Below, piece by piece: positions 40,739-49,484 of a stretch of 64,000 nucleotides of DNA. The notes beneath the pieces were generated by a model. The model was not told the origin of the DNA. It did no database searches and was given only the letters and a program-made list of their open reading frames with translations. The stretch is taken from positions 1 to 64,000 of the forward strand of contig DASYOB010000139.1 of assembly GCA_036008175.1 (NCBI GenBank), in the 5' to 3' direction. Numbering within the stretch: the first letter of the stretch is position 1; every line of letters starts with the position of its first letter. The stretch comes from DATARH01 sp036008175 (lineage in GTDB: Bacteria > Pseudomonadota > Alphaproteobacteria > ATCC43930 > CGMCC-115725). The translations under genes were made by a program, and so were the position numbers.

Positions 40739-41671
40739 ATGAAGCTGGTGTTGTTCCAGGCGTCGGCCGACAGAGAGCCGCTGCCGGGATTGCTGATGGA
40801 CGGAGGGGTCGTCGACATCTCGACCGCGGTGCCGCTGCGCTCCACGCCGCAGCTGACGATGCAGGGGATCATCGATAATTTCGAGCAGCTGCGTTCCAGT
40901 TTGCACGAGCTGGAATATTGGGCTGAGCCGCGCCCCCTCAATTCGGTGCGGCTATGCCCGCCGCTACCGCGGCCGGGCAAGATCCTCTGTTGCATCGGCA
41001 ATTACTGGGAGCACGCGCAGCGCGAACCGCGCGCCTTGAATATGTTCCTGAAAAACCCGGAAGCCGTGGTCGGGCCGGGCGACACGATCACCTTGCCGAA
41101 GCTGACCGAGCCCTGGATCTTCATGCACGAGGCGGAGCTGGCGCTGGTCGTCAAGGGCCCGGCCAAGGAGGTGAAGCGCGAGGATTGGCAGAGCGCCGTC
41201 TTCGGCTACACCTGCCTGATTGACGTGTCGGCGCGCGGCGAGGGTAGGCGCACCTGGAAGGCGGGGAGCTGGCTCGGCAAATCCTTCGATACTTTCGCGC
41301 CGATCGGTCCCTGCATAGTCACGCGCGACGACATTCCCGACCCCAACAACCTCGTCGTCCGCTTCTGGGACGACGGGCAATTGCGGCACAACTACAACAC
41401 CGACGACATGGAGCATCGGGTGCCGGAGCTGATCGAGTTCGCCTCCTCGATCATGACGTTGAACTCCGGGGATCTGATTGCCTGCGGCACCAATCACGAA
41501 GGGCTCGGCGCCTTGCAGGACGGGGAGAAGGTCGAGATCGAGATCGAGCATATCGGCCGCATGAGGCTCGCCGTGGTCGACCCGCTGAAGCGCCAATGGG
41601 AGCGCGGCGTCTATATGGGTGCCGATTCGACCAACCCCGAAGCCGTCAAGCGCCACCGCCCGACGAGCTAG
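40739..41671 (+). CDS. fumarylacetoacetate hydrolase family protein
   Basis: A 310-residue FAH-fold hydrolase or decarboxylase. It carries RPGKILCCIGNYWEHAQRE, KNPEAVVGPGDTITLPK, the metal Glu residues in IFMHEAELALVVKG, GKSFDTFAPIGPCIV and GDLIACGTNHEGLG. These enzymes cleave C-C bonds in acylpyruvates or isomerise 2-oxo acids late in aromatic or sugar-acid catabolism. The start is the ATG at 40739, after AGGGGAAA; an extension upstream is only the palindromic repeat read as protein. Divergent from the TauD group. Confidence 0.92.
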   Translation: MKLVLFQASADREPLPGLLMDGGVVDISTAVPLRSTPQLTMQGIIDNFEQLRSSLHELEYWAEPRPLNSVRLCPPLPRPGKILCCIGNYWEHAQREPRALNMFLKNPEAVVGPGDTITLPKLTEPWIFMHEAELALVVKGPAKEVKREDWQSAVFGYTCLIDVSARGEGRRTWKAGSWLGKSFDTFAPIGPCIVTRDDIPDPNNLVVRFWDDGQLRHNYNTDDMEHRVPELIEFASSIMTLNSGDLIACGTNHEGLGALQDGEKVEIEIEHIGRMRLAVVDPLKRQWERGVYMGADSTNPEAVKRHRPTS

Positions 41672-41691
41672 CCGGGTTGATCGTCAACCGG
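41672..41691. terminator. hairpin between convergent genes
   Basis: CCGGGTTGATCGTCAACCGG: an 8-bp stem (with one bulged G) directly behind the FAA hydrolase stop, reaching into the 3' end of the convergent gene. No T-run. Possible bidirectional terminator. Confidence 0.4.
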
Positions 41692-42190
41692 CGGGATGGG
41701 CTGGGCGGCCGTGGATGTGGACATGCCGGCCACCGGCTTCTTCGAGGATGCGCGCCGCGCGCAATTCCAGCGCGGGATCGGCGCAGCGCACCCATAACAG
41801 CGCCGCGCCGGCCTTTAGCGCGGTCTCGAAATCGCCGCGATGCGGCGCCGCGGTGTAGTCGTCGAACAGCTCCTTCAGCGCGGCGCCGCCGAGCCCGGCG
41901 CCGACCAGCGCCGCGACGGTCGCGGCGATCGGGCCGCCCGAGATCAAGACGATCCCGGCGACGGTCAGCGGCGCGATGTATTTGATCTCGTCGGTGAGCC
42001 CCGCGGCGACCAACTCGCCCGGCTTTTCCTCGGCCGCGCTCAGTGGCTTGTGCGAAGCGAGAACAGACAGGTCGCTCGGCGCGAACCCGGCGGCGAGCAG
42101 CTCCGATACCGCGCGGCGGAAATGCTCGCGGTCGGGAAAGGAGGCGACCGCCTCGCGGATCACCGGGAACGAGGGGCCAGTCTCACTCAT
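41684..42190 (-). CDS. conserved hypothetical protein with glycine-zipper membrane segment
   Basis: A 168-residue protein. The N-terminal part (FPDREHFRRAVSELLAAGFA) resembles a small ferredoxin-like sensing fold seen in stress-related membrane proteins. The centre has a Gly/Ala-rich hydrophobic stretch (AGIVLISGGPIAATVAALVG and GAGLGGAALK) that could insert as a glycine-zipper hairpin. The C-terminal part is RAARILEEAGGRHVHIHGR, with His residues. The start ATG 42190 follows GGAGGATCAAGG. Function unknown. Divergent from mutS. Confidence 0.75.
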   Translation of the reverse strand: MSETGPSFPVIREAVASFPDREHFRRAVSELLAAGFAPSDLSVLASHKPLSAAEEKPGELVAAGLTDEIKYIAPLTVAGIVLISGGPIAATVAALVGAGLGGAALKELFDDYTAAPHRGDFETALKAGAALLWVRCADPALELRAARILEEAGGRHVHIHGRPAHPAG

Positions 42191-42287
42191 CCTTGATCCT
42201 CCGTTGCGCGGACGCTTTCCCATCATGCTAACGTCGCAAGCCAATCCTCCGCTCGCACCGGTTTAATCCGCGCCGCCGCTTTCGCCA

Positions 42288-44972
42288 ATGTCACTAGAGC
42301 CAAACCGCGATCCGGACTCGCCGGCCCCGGCGTCATCGCCCGGACCGCCATCGAGCTCGGCGGCCTCGCCGGTCATGGCGCAATACCACGAGATCAAGCG
42401 CGCCCATCCCGGCTGCCTGCTGTTTTTCCGGATGGGCGATTTCTACGAATTGTTCTTCGAGGACGCGGTCGCCGCCGCGCCGGCGCTCGACATCGCGTTG
42501 ACCAAGCGCGGCCGGCATGACGGCGCCGACATCCCGATGTGCGGCGTGCCGGTCCATACCGCCGAAGCCTATCTCGCGCGGCTGATCCGCGCCGGCTTCA
42601 AGGTCGCGATCTGCGAGCAGGTCGAGGACCCGGCAGAGGCGAAACGGCGCGGTGCGAAAGGGCCCTTGAAGCGCGCCGTGGTGCGCCTCGTCACCGCTGG
42701 CACCCTGACCGAGGAAGGCCTGCTTGATGCGCGCCGGCACAACTACCTCGCCGGTATCGCCGAAGCGGGCGGCGAGATGGGGCTCGCCTGGCTCGATCTG
42801 TCGACCGGCGCCTTCGCCCTGGCGCCAACCGCCGAGGCGACGCTCGGTGCCGATCTGGCGCGGCTGATGCCGGGCGAGATCGTGTTGCCCGAGCGACTGC
42901 TTACCCGGCCGGCGCTGTTCGAGGTCTTCGCCGATTGGAAGGCGGCGCTGACGCCGCTCGCCAACCCGCGCTTCGACAGCGAGGCGTCGCGCCGCCGGCT
43001 CGAAAGCTTCTACGCGGTCAGGGCGCTCGACGGGTTTGGCGGTTTTGGCCGGGCCGAGATCGCCGCCGCCGGCGCCCTCGTCGATTACGTGGGGCTGACG
43101 CAGCAAGGCGGCGCCCCCTACCTGGCGCCGCCACGGCGGGTCGCGCCGCAATCGGTGATGCAGATCGATGCCGCGACCCGGCGCAACCTGGAGCTGACGG
43201 CGACCTTGTCGGGCGAGCGCCGCGGCAGCCTTCTGGCCACGATCGACCGAACTCAGACCGGCGCCGGCGCACGCCTCCTGGCGGAGCATCTAGCCGCACC
43301 GCTGACCGACCCCGGGGCGATCGCGGCGCGACTCGACGCCGTGCAGTTCCTGCTCGACCGGCCCAATACCCGCGCCGGCTTGCGCGAGCGGCTGCGCCAC
43401 TGCCCCGATATCGAGCGCGCACTGACCCGCCTCAGCCTCGGCCGCGGCGGCCCGCGCGACCTTGCCGCGTTGCGCGACGCGCTCGGCGAGACCGCGACGT
43501 TGCGGGCCGAGCTGGCGGCGCCGGGGCTGGTGCCCTTGCCGGACCGCCTTGCCGAAGCCGAGCGCGGGCTCGGCAAGCATACGGCGCTGGTCGATCGCCT
43601 CGGCCGCGCGCTCGCCGTCGACTTGCCGCTCTTCGCCCGCGACGGCGGGTTTATCGCGCCGGGCTATACGCCCGAACTCGACGAATTGCGCGAGATGCGC
43701 GACGAGAGCCGCCGAACGATCGCCGCCTTGCAGGCGCGCTATGCCGAGGCGACCGGGGCCGCCTCGCTGCGCATCCGCCACAACAATGTGATCGGCTATT
43801 ACATCGAGGTGTCGGCCGCCAATACGCCAAAGCTCGGCGTCGAGTTCATCCACCGCCAGACCATGGCCGGCGCGATGCGCTTCACGACGCCCGAATTGGC
43901 CGAGCTGCAAAGCAAGATCGCCAGCGCCGCCGACCGCGCGCTCGGGCTCGAACTTCGCCTGTTCGAGGACCTCGTCAGCGAGGTCATGGCGTGGCGCAGC
44001 GAGATCGCCACCGCCGCCGCCGCGCTCGCTGCGATCGATCTCGCCGCGGCATTGGCGGAACGCGCAGCGGAAGGCGGCTGGGTGCGGCCCGAGGTCGAGC
44101 TCGGCGCCGCCTTCGAGATCCGGGGCGGCCGGCATCCGACGGTCGAGGCGGCGCTCGCCGGCCAGGGTGCGTTCGTCGCCAATGACTGCGTCCTCGGCGA
44201 CAACCGGATCTGGCTCGTTACCGGCCCCAACATGGCCGGCAAAAGCACCTTTCTGCGCCAGAACGCCCTGATTGCGATCCTGGCGCAGATGGGGTCATAC
44301 GTTCCCGCGCGCTCGGCCCGGATCGGCGTCGTCGATCGCCTCTTCAGCCGGGTCGGCGCCGCTGACGATCTGGCCCGCGGCCGCTCGACCTTCATGGTCG
44401 AGATGGTCGAGACCGCGGCGATCCTGAACCAGGCCGGGCCGCAATCCTTCGTGATCCTCGACGAGATCGGCCGCGGCACCGCGACCTATGACGGCCTCTC
44501 GATCGCCTGGGCGGCGCTCGAGCATTTGCACGAGGCCAATCGCTGCCGCGCGCTGTTCGCGACGCATTACCACGAGCTGACCGCGCTCGCGGCCAAGCTG
44601 CCGGCGCTCGCCTGCCAGACGATGCGGGTCAAGGAATGGAAGGGCGACGTCGTCTTTCTGCATGAGGTCGCGGCCGGCACCGCCGACCGCTCATACGGCA
44701 TCCATGTGGCAAAGCTCGCCGGGTTGCCGGTCGAGGTCACCGCGCGGGCGGAGGAGGTGCTGCAAATCCTCGAAAAGGGCGAGCAGGGCGGCGCGCTGGC
44801 CCGGCTCGCCGACGATCTGCCATTGTTCCGCGCCGCGCGCGCGCCTGCACCGGCAGCGGAGCCGCAATCCTCGCCGGCCGAAGAAGCACTGCGCGACATC
44901 CGCCCCGACGAGCTCTCCCCGCGCGAAGCACTGGAGCTGCTTTATCGGCTCAAGGGGCTGCTGCCGGACTGA
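42288..44972 (+). CDS. mutS: DNA mismatch repair protein MutS
   Basis: An 894-residue mismatch-recognition ATPase. A ~28-residue Pro/Ser-rich leader precedes the core. The mismatch-binding Phe-x-Glu is in FFRMGDFYELFFEDA. The clamp and lever domains span the middle. Walker A is TGPNMAGKSTFLRQNA, Walker B FVILDEIGRGTATYDG, and the ABC-type His is in FATHYHELTAL. The C-terminal ELSPREALELLYRLKGL is the tetramer-forming helix region. It acts with MutL. Monocistronic, convergent with the CoA-transferase gene 7 nt away. Confidence 0.97.
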   Translation: MSLEPNRDPDSPAPASSPGPPSSSAASPVMAQYHEIKRAHPGCLLFFRMGDFYELFFEDAVAAAPALDIALTKRGRHDGADIPMCGVPVHTAEAYLARLIRAGFKVAICEQVEDPAEAKRRGAKGPLKRAVVRLVTAGTLTEEGLLDARRHNYLAGIAEAGGEMGLAWLDLSTGAFALAPTAEATLGADLARLMPGEIVLPERLLTRPALFEVFADWKAALTPLANPRFDSEASRRRLESFYAVRALDGFGGFGRAEIAAAGALVDYVGLTQQGGAPYLAPPRRVAPQSVMQIDAATRRNLELTATLSGERRGSLLATIDRTQTGAGARLLAEHLAAPLTDPGAIAARLDAVQFLLDRPNTRAGLRERLRHCPDIERALTRLSLGRGGPRDLAALRDALGETATLRAELAAPGLVPLPDRLAEAERGLGKHTALVDRLGRALAVDLPLFARDGGFIAPGYTPELDELREMRDESRRTIAALQARYAEATGAASLRIRHNNVIGYYIEVSAANTPKLGVEFIHRQTMAGAMRFTTPELAELQSKIASAADRALGLELRLFEDLVSEVMAWRSEIATAAAALAAIDLAAALAERAAEGGWVRPEVELGAAFEIRGGRHPTVEAALAGQGAFVANDCVLGDNRIWLVTGPNMAGKSTFLRQNALIAILAQMGSYVPARSARIGVVDRLFSRVGAADDLARGRSTFMVEMVETAAILNQAGPQSFVILDEIGRGTATYDGLSIAWAALEHLHEANRCRALFATHYHELTALAAKLPALACQTMRVKEWKGDVVFLHEVAAGTADRSYGIHVAKLAGLPVEVTARAEEVLQILEKGEQGGALARLADDLPLFRAARAPAPAAEPQSSPAEEALRDIRPDELSPREALELLYRLKGLLPD

Positions 44973-44979
44973 GCGCCGG

Positions 44980-46164
44980 TCAGCGCACGACGCCGCGCTC
45001 GCGCAATGCCGCGATGTCGGCGGCGGTAAAGCCGTAGCCGGCGAGGATCTCGTCGCTGTGCTGACCGAAGGCCGGCGCGGCGGTCGGCGCGGGACCCGGC
45101 GTCTCGCTCAGCTTGATCGGTTTCGTCATCGTGCGGTAGCGCCCGACGGCGGGATGATCGAGCGTCGTGACCAGCCCCTCGGCCAAGACCTGCGGGTGAT
45201 CGAACATGTCCTCGATCGTGCGCACCGCGGCGCATGGCACCCGCTCGCCGAAAATCTCCTCCCATTCGAGCGCGCTCTTCGCGGCAAGCGCGGCGCGCAC
45301 TTCCGGTACCAACGCGGCGGCATGCTCGGCGCGGCTGCGCATCGAGACGCAGCGCGGATCCTCTGCCAGCTCGGGCCGGCCGATCAGCTCGCACAGCGCC
45401 GCCCAGAAATGGTTGGAATGCACCGAGATGTAGAGCGCGCCCTGCTTTGTCGGATGGATGCCGGTGAGACCGCCGGTGCCGGAATCGCGCGCCACCTCGC
45501 GCCCCTCGCTCTCGGCCCAGACAAAGCGACCGGCCTGGATCGTCAACGCGCTGCGCAGTAAGGAAAGGCTCAGATACTGCCCCCTGCCGCTCTTCTCGCG
45601 ATGATAGAGCGCGGCGGCGACGCCATAGGCGAGCAAGGCCGAAGTGAAATAATCGAGCACCGAGCCGAGCACCAGCTGCGGTTTGTCGGCGCCGCCGCCC
45701 TGGAACACCGCCATGCCCGAGAGGCACTGCAACACCTGGTCGAAGCCGCCCTTCTCGCTGAGCGGACCCTGATCGCCGTAGCCGGTCAGCCCGGCATAGA
45801 CGAGGCGCGGATTGATCTTCTTCAGTCTCGGATAATCGATGCCGAGCCGGGCCGGCACCGAGGGGCGGAAATTCTCCACCAGCACATCGGCGCTCTCGAC
45901 CATGCGGTTGAGGATCGCCAGCCCTTCCTTCTGCTTCAGATCGAGGGCGAGCGCGCGCTTGCCGCGGTTGGTGCCGAGAAAGAAGCGAGCCTCGCCCGGC
46001 AGGCTCGACGGAAATTGGCGCAGCATGTCGCCTTGAGGCGATTCGACCTTGATCACATCGGCGCCGAGATCGGCGAGCAAGGTGCAGCCATAGGGGCCGG
46101 CGAGATAGCTGCACAGATCGAGCACCTTAACGCCTGTGAGCGGCCCGGTCGGGCTCTCGGTCAT
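44980..46164 (-). CDS. family III CoA-transferase (CaiB/BaiF)
   Basis: A 394-residue CoA-transferase. It shows the family start LTGVKVLDLCSYLAGPYGC, LLADLGADVIKVESPQGD, the catalytic Asp region in NRGKRALALDLKQKEG, VENFRPSVPARLG, and the GTGG and HPTK segments. It moves CoA from an acyl-CoA to a free carboxylic acid. Its ATG overlaps the CitE-like stop (ATGA at 46161-46164), so the two form a functional pair: make an acyl-CoA, then cleave it. Itaconate- or citramalate-like substrates would fit, but this is inference. Confidence 0.92.
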   Translation of the reverse strand: MTESPTGPLTGVKVLDLCSYLAGPYGCTLLADLGADVIKVESPQGDMLRQFPSSLPGEARFFLGTNRGKRALALDLKQKEGLAILNRMVESADVLVENFRPSVPARLGIDYPRLKKINPRLVYAGLTGYGDQGPLSEKGGFDQVLQCLSGMAVFQGGGADKPQLVLGSVLDYFTSALLAYGVAAALYHREKSGRGQYLSLSLLRSALTIQAGRFVWAESEGREVARDSGTGGLTGIHPTKQGALYISVHSNHFWAALCELIGRPELAEDPRCVSMRSRAEHAAALVPEVRAALAAKSALEWEEIFGERVPCAAVRTIEDMFDHPQVLAEGLVTTLDHPAVGRYRTMTKPIKLSETPGPAPTAAPAFGQHSDEILAGYGFTAADIAALRERGVVR

Positions 46165-47033
46165 CGGCGGCTCTCCCGCTCGCGGATCGCCGCGACCGTG
46201 CGCAACACCCGCTGCGCGCGGTAGACGATCGGGTAGTCGACGAACTTGCCGTCGAGCTGGATCGAGGCGACGCCCTCCGCCTCGGCCTTCTCGAACGCGG
46301 CGACGACCCGCTTGGCGAAGGCGATCTCCGCGTCGCTCGGGGTGAAGACGCGATTGACCACGCCAACCTGGTTCGGGTGGATGCACATCTTGCCCTGATA
46401 GCCGCAAGCGAGCGCGGCACGGGTGGAGGCCTCAAGCCCTTCCGCGTCCTGCAGATCGACCCAGACCGTGTCGAGCGGCGCCTCGATCCCGCCGGCGCGC
46501 GAGGCGGTGACGATCCGGGCGCGGGCATAGGCGAGCTCGGCCTCACTCCGGCTCCATTGCATGTTGAGGTCGAGGGTGAAGTCGCCGGCGCCGAACGCGA
46601 CCCGCTTGACCCGCGTCGCACTCGCCAGGATCTGCTCGATGCCGGCGAGGCCGCGCGCGGTTTCGATGATCGGGATCAGATCGATGCCGCCAGCCGCAAG
46701 ACTATGCTCGCGTTCGAGGTTGCCGAGCAACCAGTGCACCGTGGCAAGCCCGGCGGCGCTCTCGACCTTGGGCAGGATGATGCCGTCGAGCCCAGGCCGG
46801 GCGACCGCACAGAGATCGCCATAGCAGAACTCGGTATCGACGGCATTGACCCGCACATAGAGCAGCCCGGTGCGCGGCCGTCCGAGCGCGGCACAAATCG
46901 CGGCGCGGGTCGCCGGTTTCTCGGCGATCGCGACCGCGTCTTCGAGGTCGAGGATGACCGCGTCGGCGTCGAGGGTCAGCGCCTTCTCGACCCGATGCGG
47001 GTGGTTCCCCGGCGCGAACAGGAAACTGCGCAA
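46161..47033 (-). CDS. HpcH/HpaI aldolase, CitE-like lyase
   Basis: A protein of at least 290 residues in the citrate-lyase beta/malyl-CoA lyase family. It shows RSFLFAPGNHPHRVEKAL, VILDLEDAVAIAEKPATR (Mg Glu/Asp), YVRVNAVDTEF, IILPKVESAAG, PIIETARGL, VAFGAGDFTLDL and CIHPNQVGVVN. It probably cleaves a malyl- or citramalyl-type CoA ester. The coordinates use a TTG start, but AAGGAGG is 15 nt from it and ideally placed (6 nt) for an ATT at 47042, three codons earlier; ATT may be the true start. Operon with the CoA-transferase. Confidence 0.9.
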   Translation of the reverse strand: MRSFLFAPGNHPHRVEKALTLDADAVILDLEDAVAIAEKPATRAAICAALGRPRTGLLYVRVNAVDTEFCYGDLCAVARPGLDGIILPKVESAAGLATVHWLLGNLEREHSLAAGGIDLIPIIETARGLAGIEQILASATRVKRVAFGAGDFTLDLNMQWSRSEAELAYARARIVTASRAGGIEAPLDTVWVDLQDAEGLEASTRAALACGYQGKMCIHPNQVGVVNRVFTPSDAEIAFAKRVVAAFEKAEAEGVASIQLDGKFVDYPIVYRAQRVLRTVAAIRERESRR

Positions 47034-47058
47034 TGGCTGAATGGCAGGCCTCCTTCGG

Positions 47059-47691
47059 TCAGCTCAGGGCCACCTCGAAGCCGCGTTTGGTGCCGGGCCG
47101 GGCCATCATGGCTTCGTACCAGCGCTTTACGTTCGGGTAGTCGGCGAGGTTGACCTGGTGCCGCTCGTGCCGCCAGGCCCAACCGAGGATCGCGAAATCG
47201 GCGATCGACACCTCACTGCCGGCGGCGAACTGCGCCTCACCCAGGCGTTTGTTGAAGACGCCGTAGAGCCGGTGCGTTTCCTTCGAGTAGCGTTCGAGGC
47301 CGTAGCGCCGGTCCTCCTCCTTTTCGACCTGCAGGAAATGGTGCACCTGGCCCGGCATCGGACCAAAGCCGCCCATCTGCCACATCAGCCATTCGAGCAC
47401 CGGCACCTGCTTACGCAGATCGCCCTTCGGCCAGAACTTGCCGGTCTTCTCGCCGAGATAGATCAGGATCGCGCCCGATTCGAAGATGCTGATCGGCTGC
47501 CCGCCCGGCCCCTCGCTGTCGATGATCGCGGGGATGCGGTTGTTCGGGCTGATCTTCAGGAATTCAGGCTTGAACTGCTCGCCCTTTGAGATGTTGATCG
47601 GCACCACCTTGTAGGGCAGCCCCATCTCTTCGAGCGCGACACTGATCTTGCGGCCGTTCGGGGTATTCCAGGTCCACAATTCGATGCTCAT
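47059..47691 (-). CDS. glutathione S-transferase family protein
   Basis: A 210-residue GST of the Ure2/YghU-like type. The N-terminal thioredoxin-fold domain begins IELWTWNTPNGRKISVALEE and has the glutathione-binding IFESGAILIYLGEK. The helical domain has LEWLMWQMGGFGPM and the N-capping VSIADFAILGWAW. Such proteins reduce disulfides or peroxides, or conjugate electrophiles. It lies 15 nt after the binding-protein gene and 16 nt before the CitE-like gene, in the same minus-strand group. Confidence 0.92.
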   Translation of the reverse strand: MSIELWTWNTPNGRKISVALEEMGLPYKVVPINISKGEQFKPEFLKISPNNRIPAIIDSEGPGGQPISIFESGAILIYLGEKTGKFWPKGDLRKQVPVLEWLMWQMGGFGPMPGQVHHFLQVEKEEDRRYGLERYSKETHRLYGVFNKRLGEAQFAAGSEVSIADFAILGWAWRHERHQVNLADYPNVKRWYEAMMARPGTKRGFEVALS

Positions 47692-47706
47692 CGGCGGGAT
47701 CTCCGT

Positions 47707-49347
47707 TCAGGCGAATTTCTCGATGTTCCAGAAGACCGCGCTGCCGAGGCCGATCGGCCCCTTCATCCGGTCCTTGCGGTAGGCGACGGGCGGAAAATAC
47801 TGGCCGGCGTACGCGTATGGAGCTGCTTCCAGGAAGCGCGCCTGGATTGCGTCGATCGCCTTGTGCCGTTCCTCGTCGTTCTTCGCGGCCAGAAAGGTGA
47901 GGCGCAATTTCGCCAGCTCCTCGTCGCACGGCCAGCCGAACCAGTTCTTGCCGTCGCAGGCGGTGTCGAGCGGTTGATTGACGACAGGGTTCATCATCGT
48001 GCTCGAAGGCCAGGCGGTCGGGAAGATATGCCAGCCGCCGGGCGCCGGCGGCGGGTCCTTGACGGCGCGGCGCGACACCAGGGTCGACCAGTCCATCGCC
48101 TGGAGATCGACGGTGATGCCGACCCCCTTCATCGCTTCGTTGAGCACCTGCGCCACCATGTGCAGATGCGCCTGGTCGGTCGGGTCCATCAGCACGATGG
48201 TCTGGCCGGTATAGCCGCCCTCCTTCAGCAGCGCCTTGACCTTGTCGGGATCGTATTTCTTGAAGCGGTCGAGCCCGACCTCGCTCTCGTTCGGCGAACC
48301 GCAGACAAAGGGCGCAAGGCAGGCCTTGCCGAGATCGCCCGTATAACCGGTCGCGTCGAGGTAATCCTGCTGATGCGTTTCGATCAGCATCTGGACCGCC
48401 TGGCGCATCTTGGCATTGTCGAAGGGCTTGGCGAGCGAGTTGAAGCGCAGGTGCAATTGCCAGCCGAGCGGATCGAGCATCGTCAGCGCCACGTTCGGGT
48501 CGCTCTTCAGCTGCGGCAGGTTGTTGGCCGCCGGGGTGACCCAATAATCCATCTCGCCGGCGGACAATGCCGCCGCTGCGGTGCCGGGCTCGGGGATGAC
48601 GGTCCACTCGACCCGCTCGACATGCGCAACCTTGCCGCCGGCATAGCCGTCGGCCGGCTCGCTGCGCGGGTGATAGTTGGGGTTGCGCTTATAGGCGACC
48701 TTGGCGCCCGGCACCCACTCGTCCTGCAGAAACATGAACGGCCCTGAGCCGACGGCGGTCTTGATCTGCGTGAACGGGTCGGTCTCGGCGTCCTTCTGGC
48801 GCATCATGAAACAGACCTGGCTCTGATTGCCCAGAGTCTGCGGCACCGGGTCGAACGGTTCCTTCAGCTTCAGGATGAAGCTTTTGTCGTCGAGCGCGTC
48901 CAATCGCTCGGTGCGCTGCATCATGATGCCGCCAAGGCCGAACCGCGCCGCCCAGCGACGGATCGAGGCGACGCAATCCTTGGCTGTGACGGGCGTGCCG
49001 TCTTGCCAGCCGAGCCCGTCGCGCAGCTCGAAGTGCCAGGTCAGCCCGTCCTCGTCGCGGCCGAATTTCTCGACCATTTGCGGATGGATCTGCTGTTTGC
49101 GGTCTATCCCGAACAGCGTGTCGTAGACGAGCAGCGCGTGCGTCGAGGTAACCGTCGCCGTGGTCCAAACCGGGTCGAGGATCTTCAGATCGACCTCGGG
49201 GATGACCTTCAGGGTCGAGAAATCGGCGGCGCTCGCGCGGCCGATGCCGCGGACCGCCGGGACCCCGAAAGCCATGCCGATAGCGGCGCCGCTCCGCAAC
49301 ACGCTGCGCCGCGAAATCCCCGTCGAGGCGCCATTCTGAGCGATCAT
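47707..49347 (-). CDS. peptide/nickel-type ABC substrate-binding protein (SBP_bac_5)
   Basis: A 546-residue periplasmic binding protein with a Tat signal (ISRRSVLRSGAAIGMAFG, cleavage near RASA-A). The family core is seen in HPQMVEKFGRDEDGLTWHFE, LRDGLGWQDGTPVTAKDC and the CNLxx-like lobe. Typical ligands are oligopeptides, sugars or opines. No matching permease or ATPase gene is in the window, so this is an orphan component, or a chaperone for the CoA-ester pathway next to it. First gene of a minus-strand group. Confidence 0.9.
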   Translation of the reverse strand: MIAQNGASTGISRRSVLRSGAAIGMAFGVPAVRGIGRASAADFSTLKVIPEVDLKILDPVWTTATVTSTHALLVYDTLFGIDRKQQIHPQMVEKFGRDEDGLTWHFELRDGLGWQDGTPVTAKDCVASIRRWAARFGLGGIMMQRTERLDALDDKSFILKLKEPFDPVPQTLGNQSQVCFMMRQKDAETDPFTQIKTAVGSGPFMFLQDEWVPGAKVAYKRNPNYHPRSEPADGYAGGKVAHVERVEWTVIPEPGTAAAALSAGEMDYWVTPAANNLPQLKSDPNVALTMLDPLGWQLHLRFNSLAKPFDNAKMRQAVQMLIETHQQDYLDATGYTGDLGKACLAPFVCGSPNESEVGLDRFKKYDPDKVKALLKEGGYTGQTIVLMDPTDQAHLHMVAQVLNEAMKGVGITVDLQAMDWSTLVSRRAVKDPPPAPGGWHIFPTAWPSSTMMNPVVNQPLDTACDGKNWFGWPCDEELAKLRLTFLAAKNDEERHKAIDAIQARFLEAAPYAYAGQYFPPVAYRKDRMKGPIGLGSAVFWNIEKFA

Positions 49348-49484
49348 CTGCGGTTTCCTGCTGGTCGCATGTGGCCGCGACTATCGGCGAAAAGCCGCGA
49401 TCTGCGAAGAGCCATTGATGTGCCCTCTTGCTCCAGGCTTAAGCGGCGGTTCTTATTCGATCTGGCTCACTGCGAGGATGGCGA

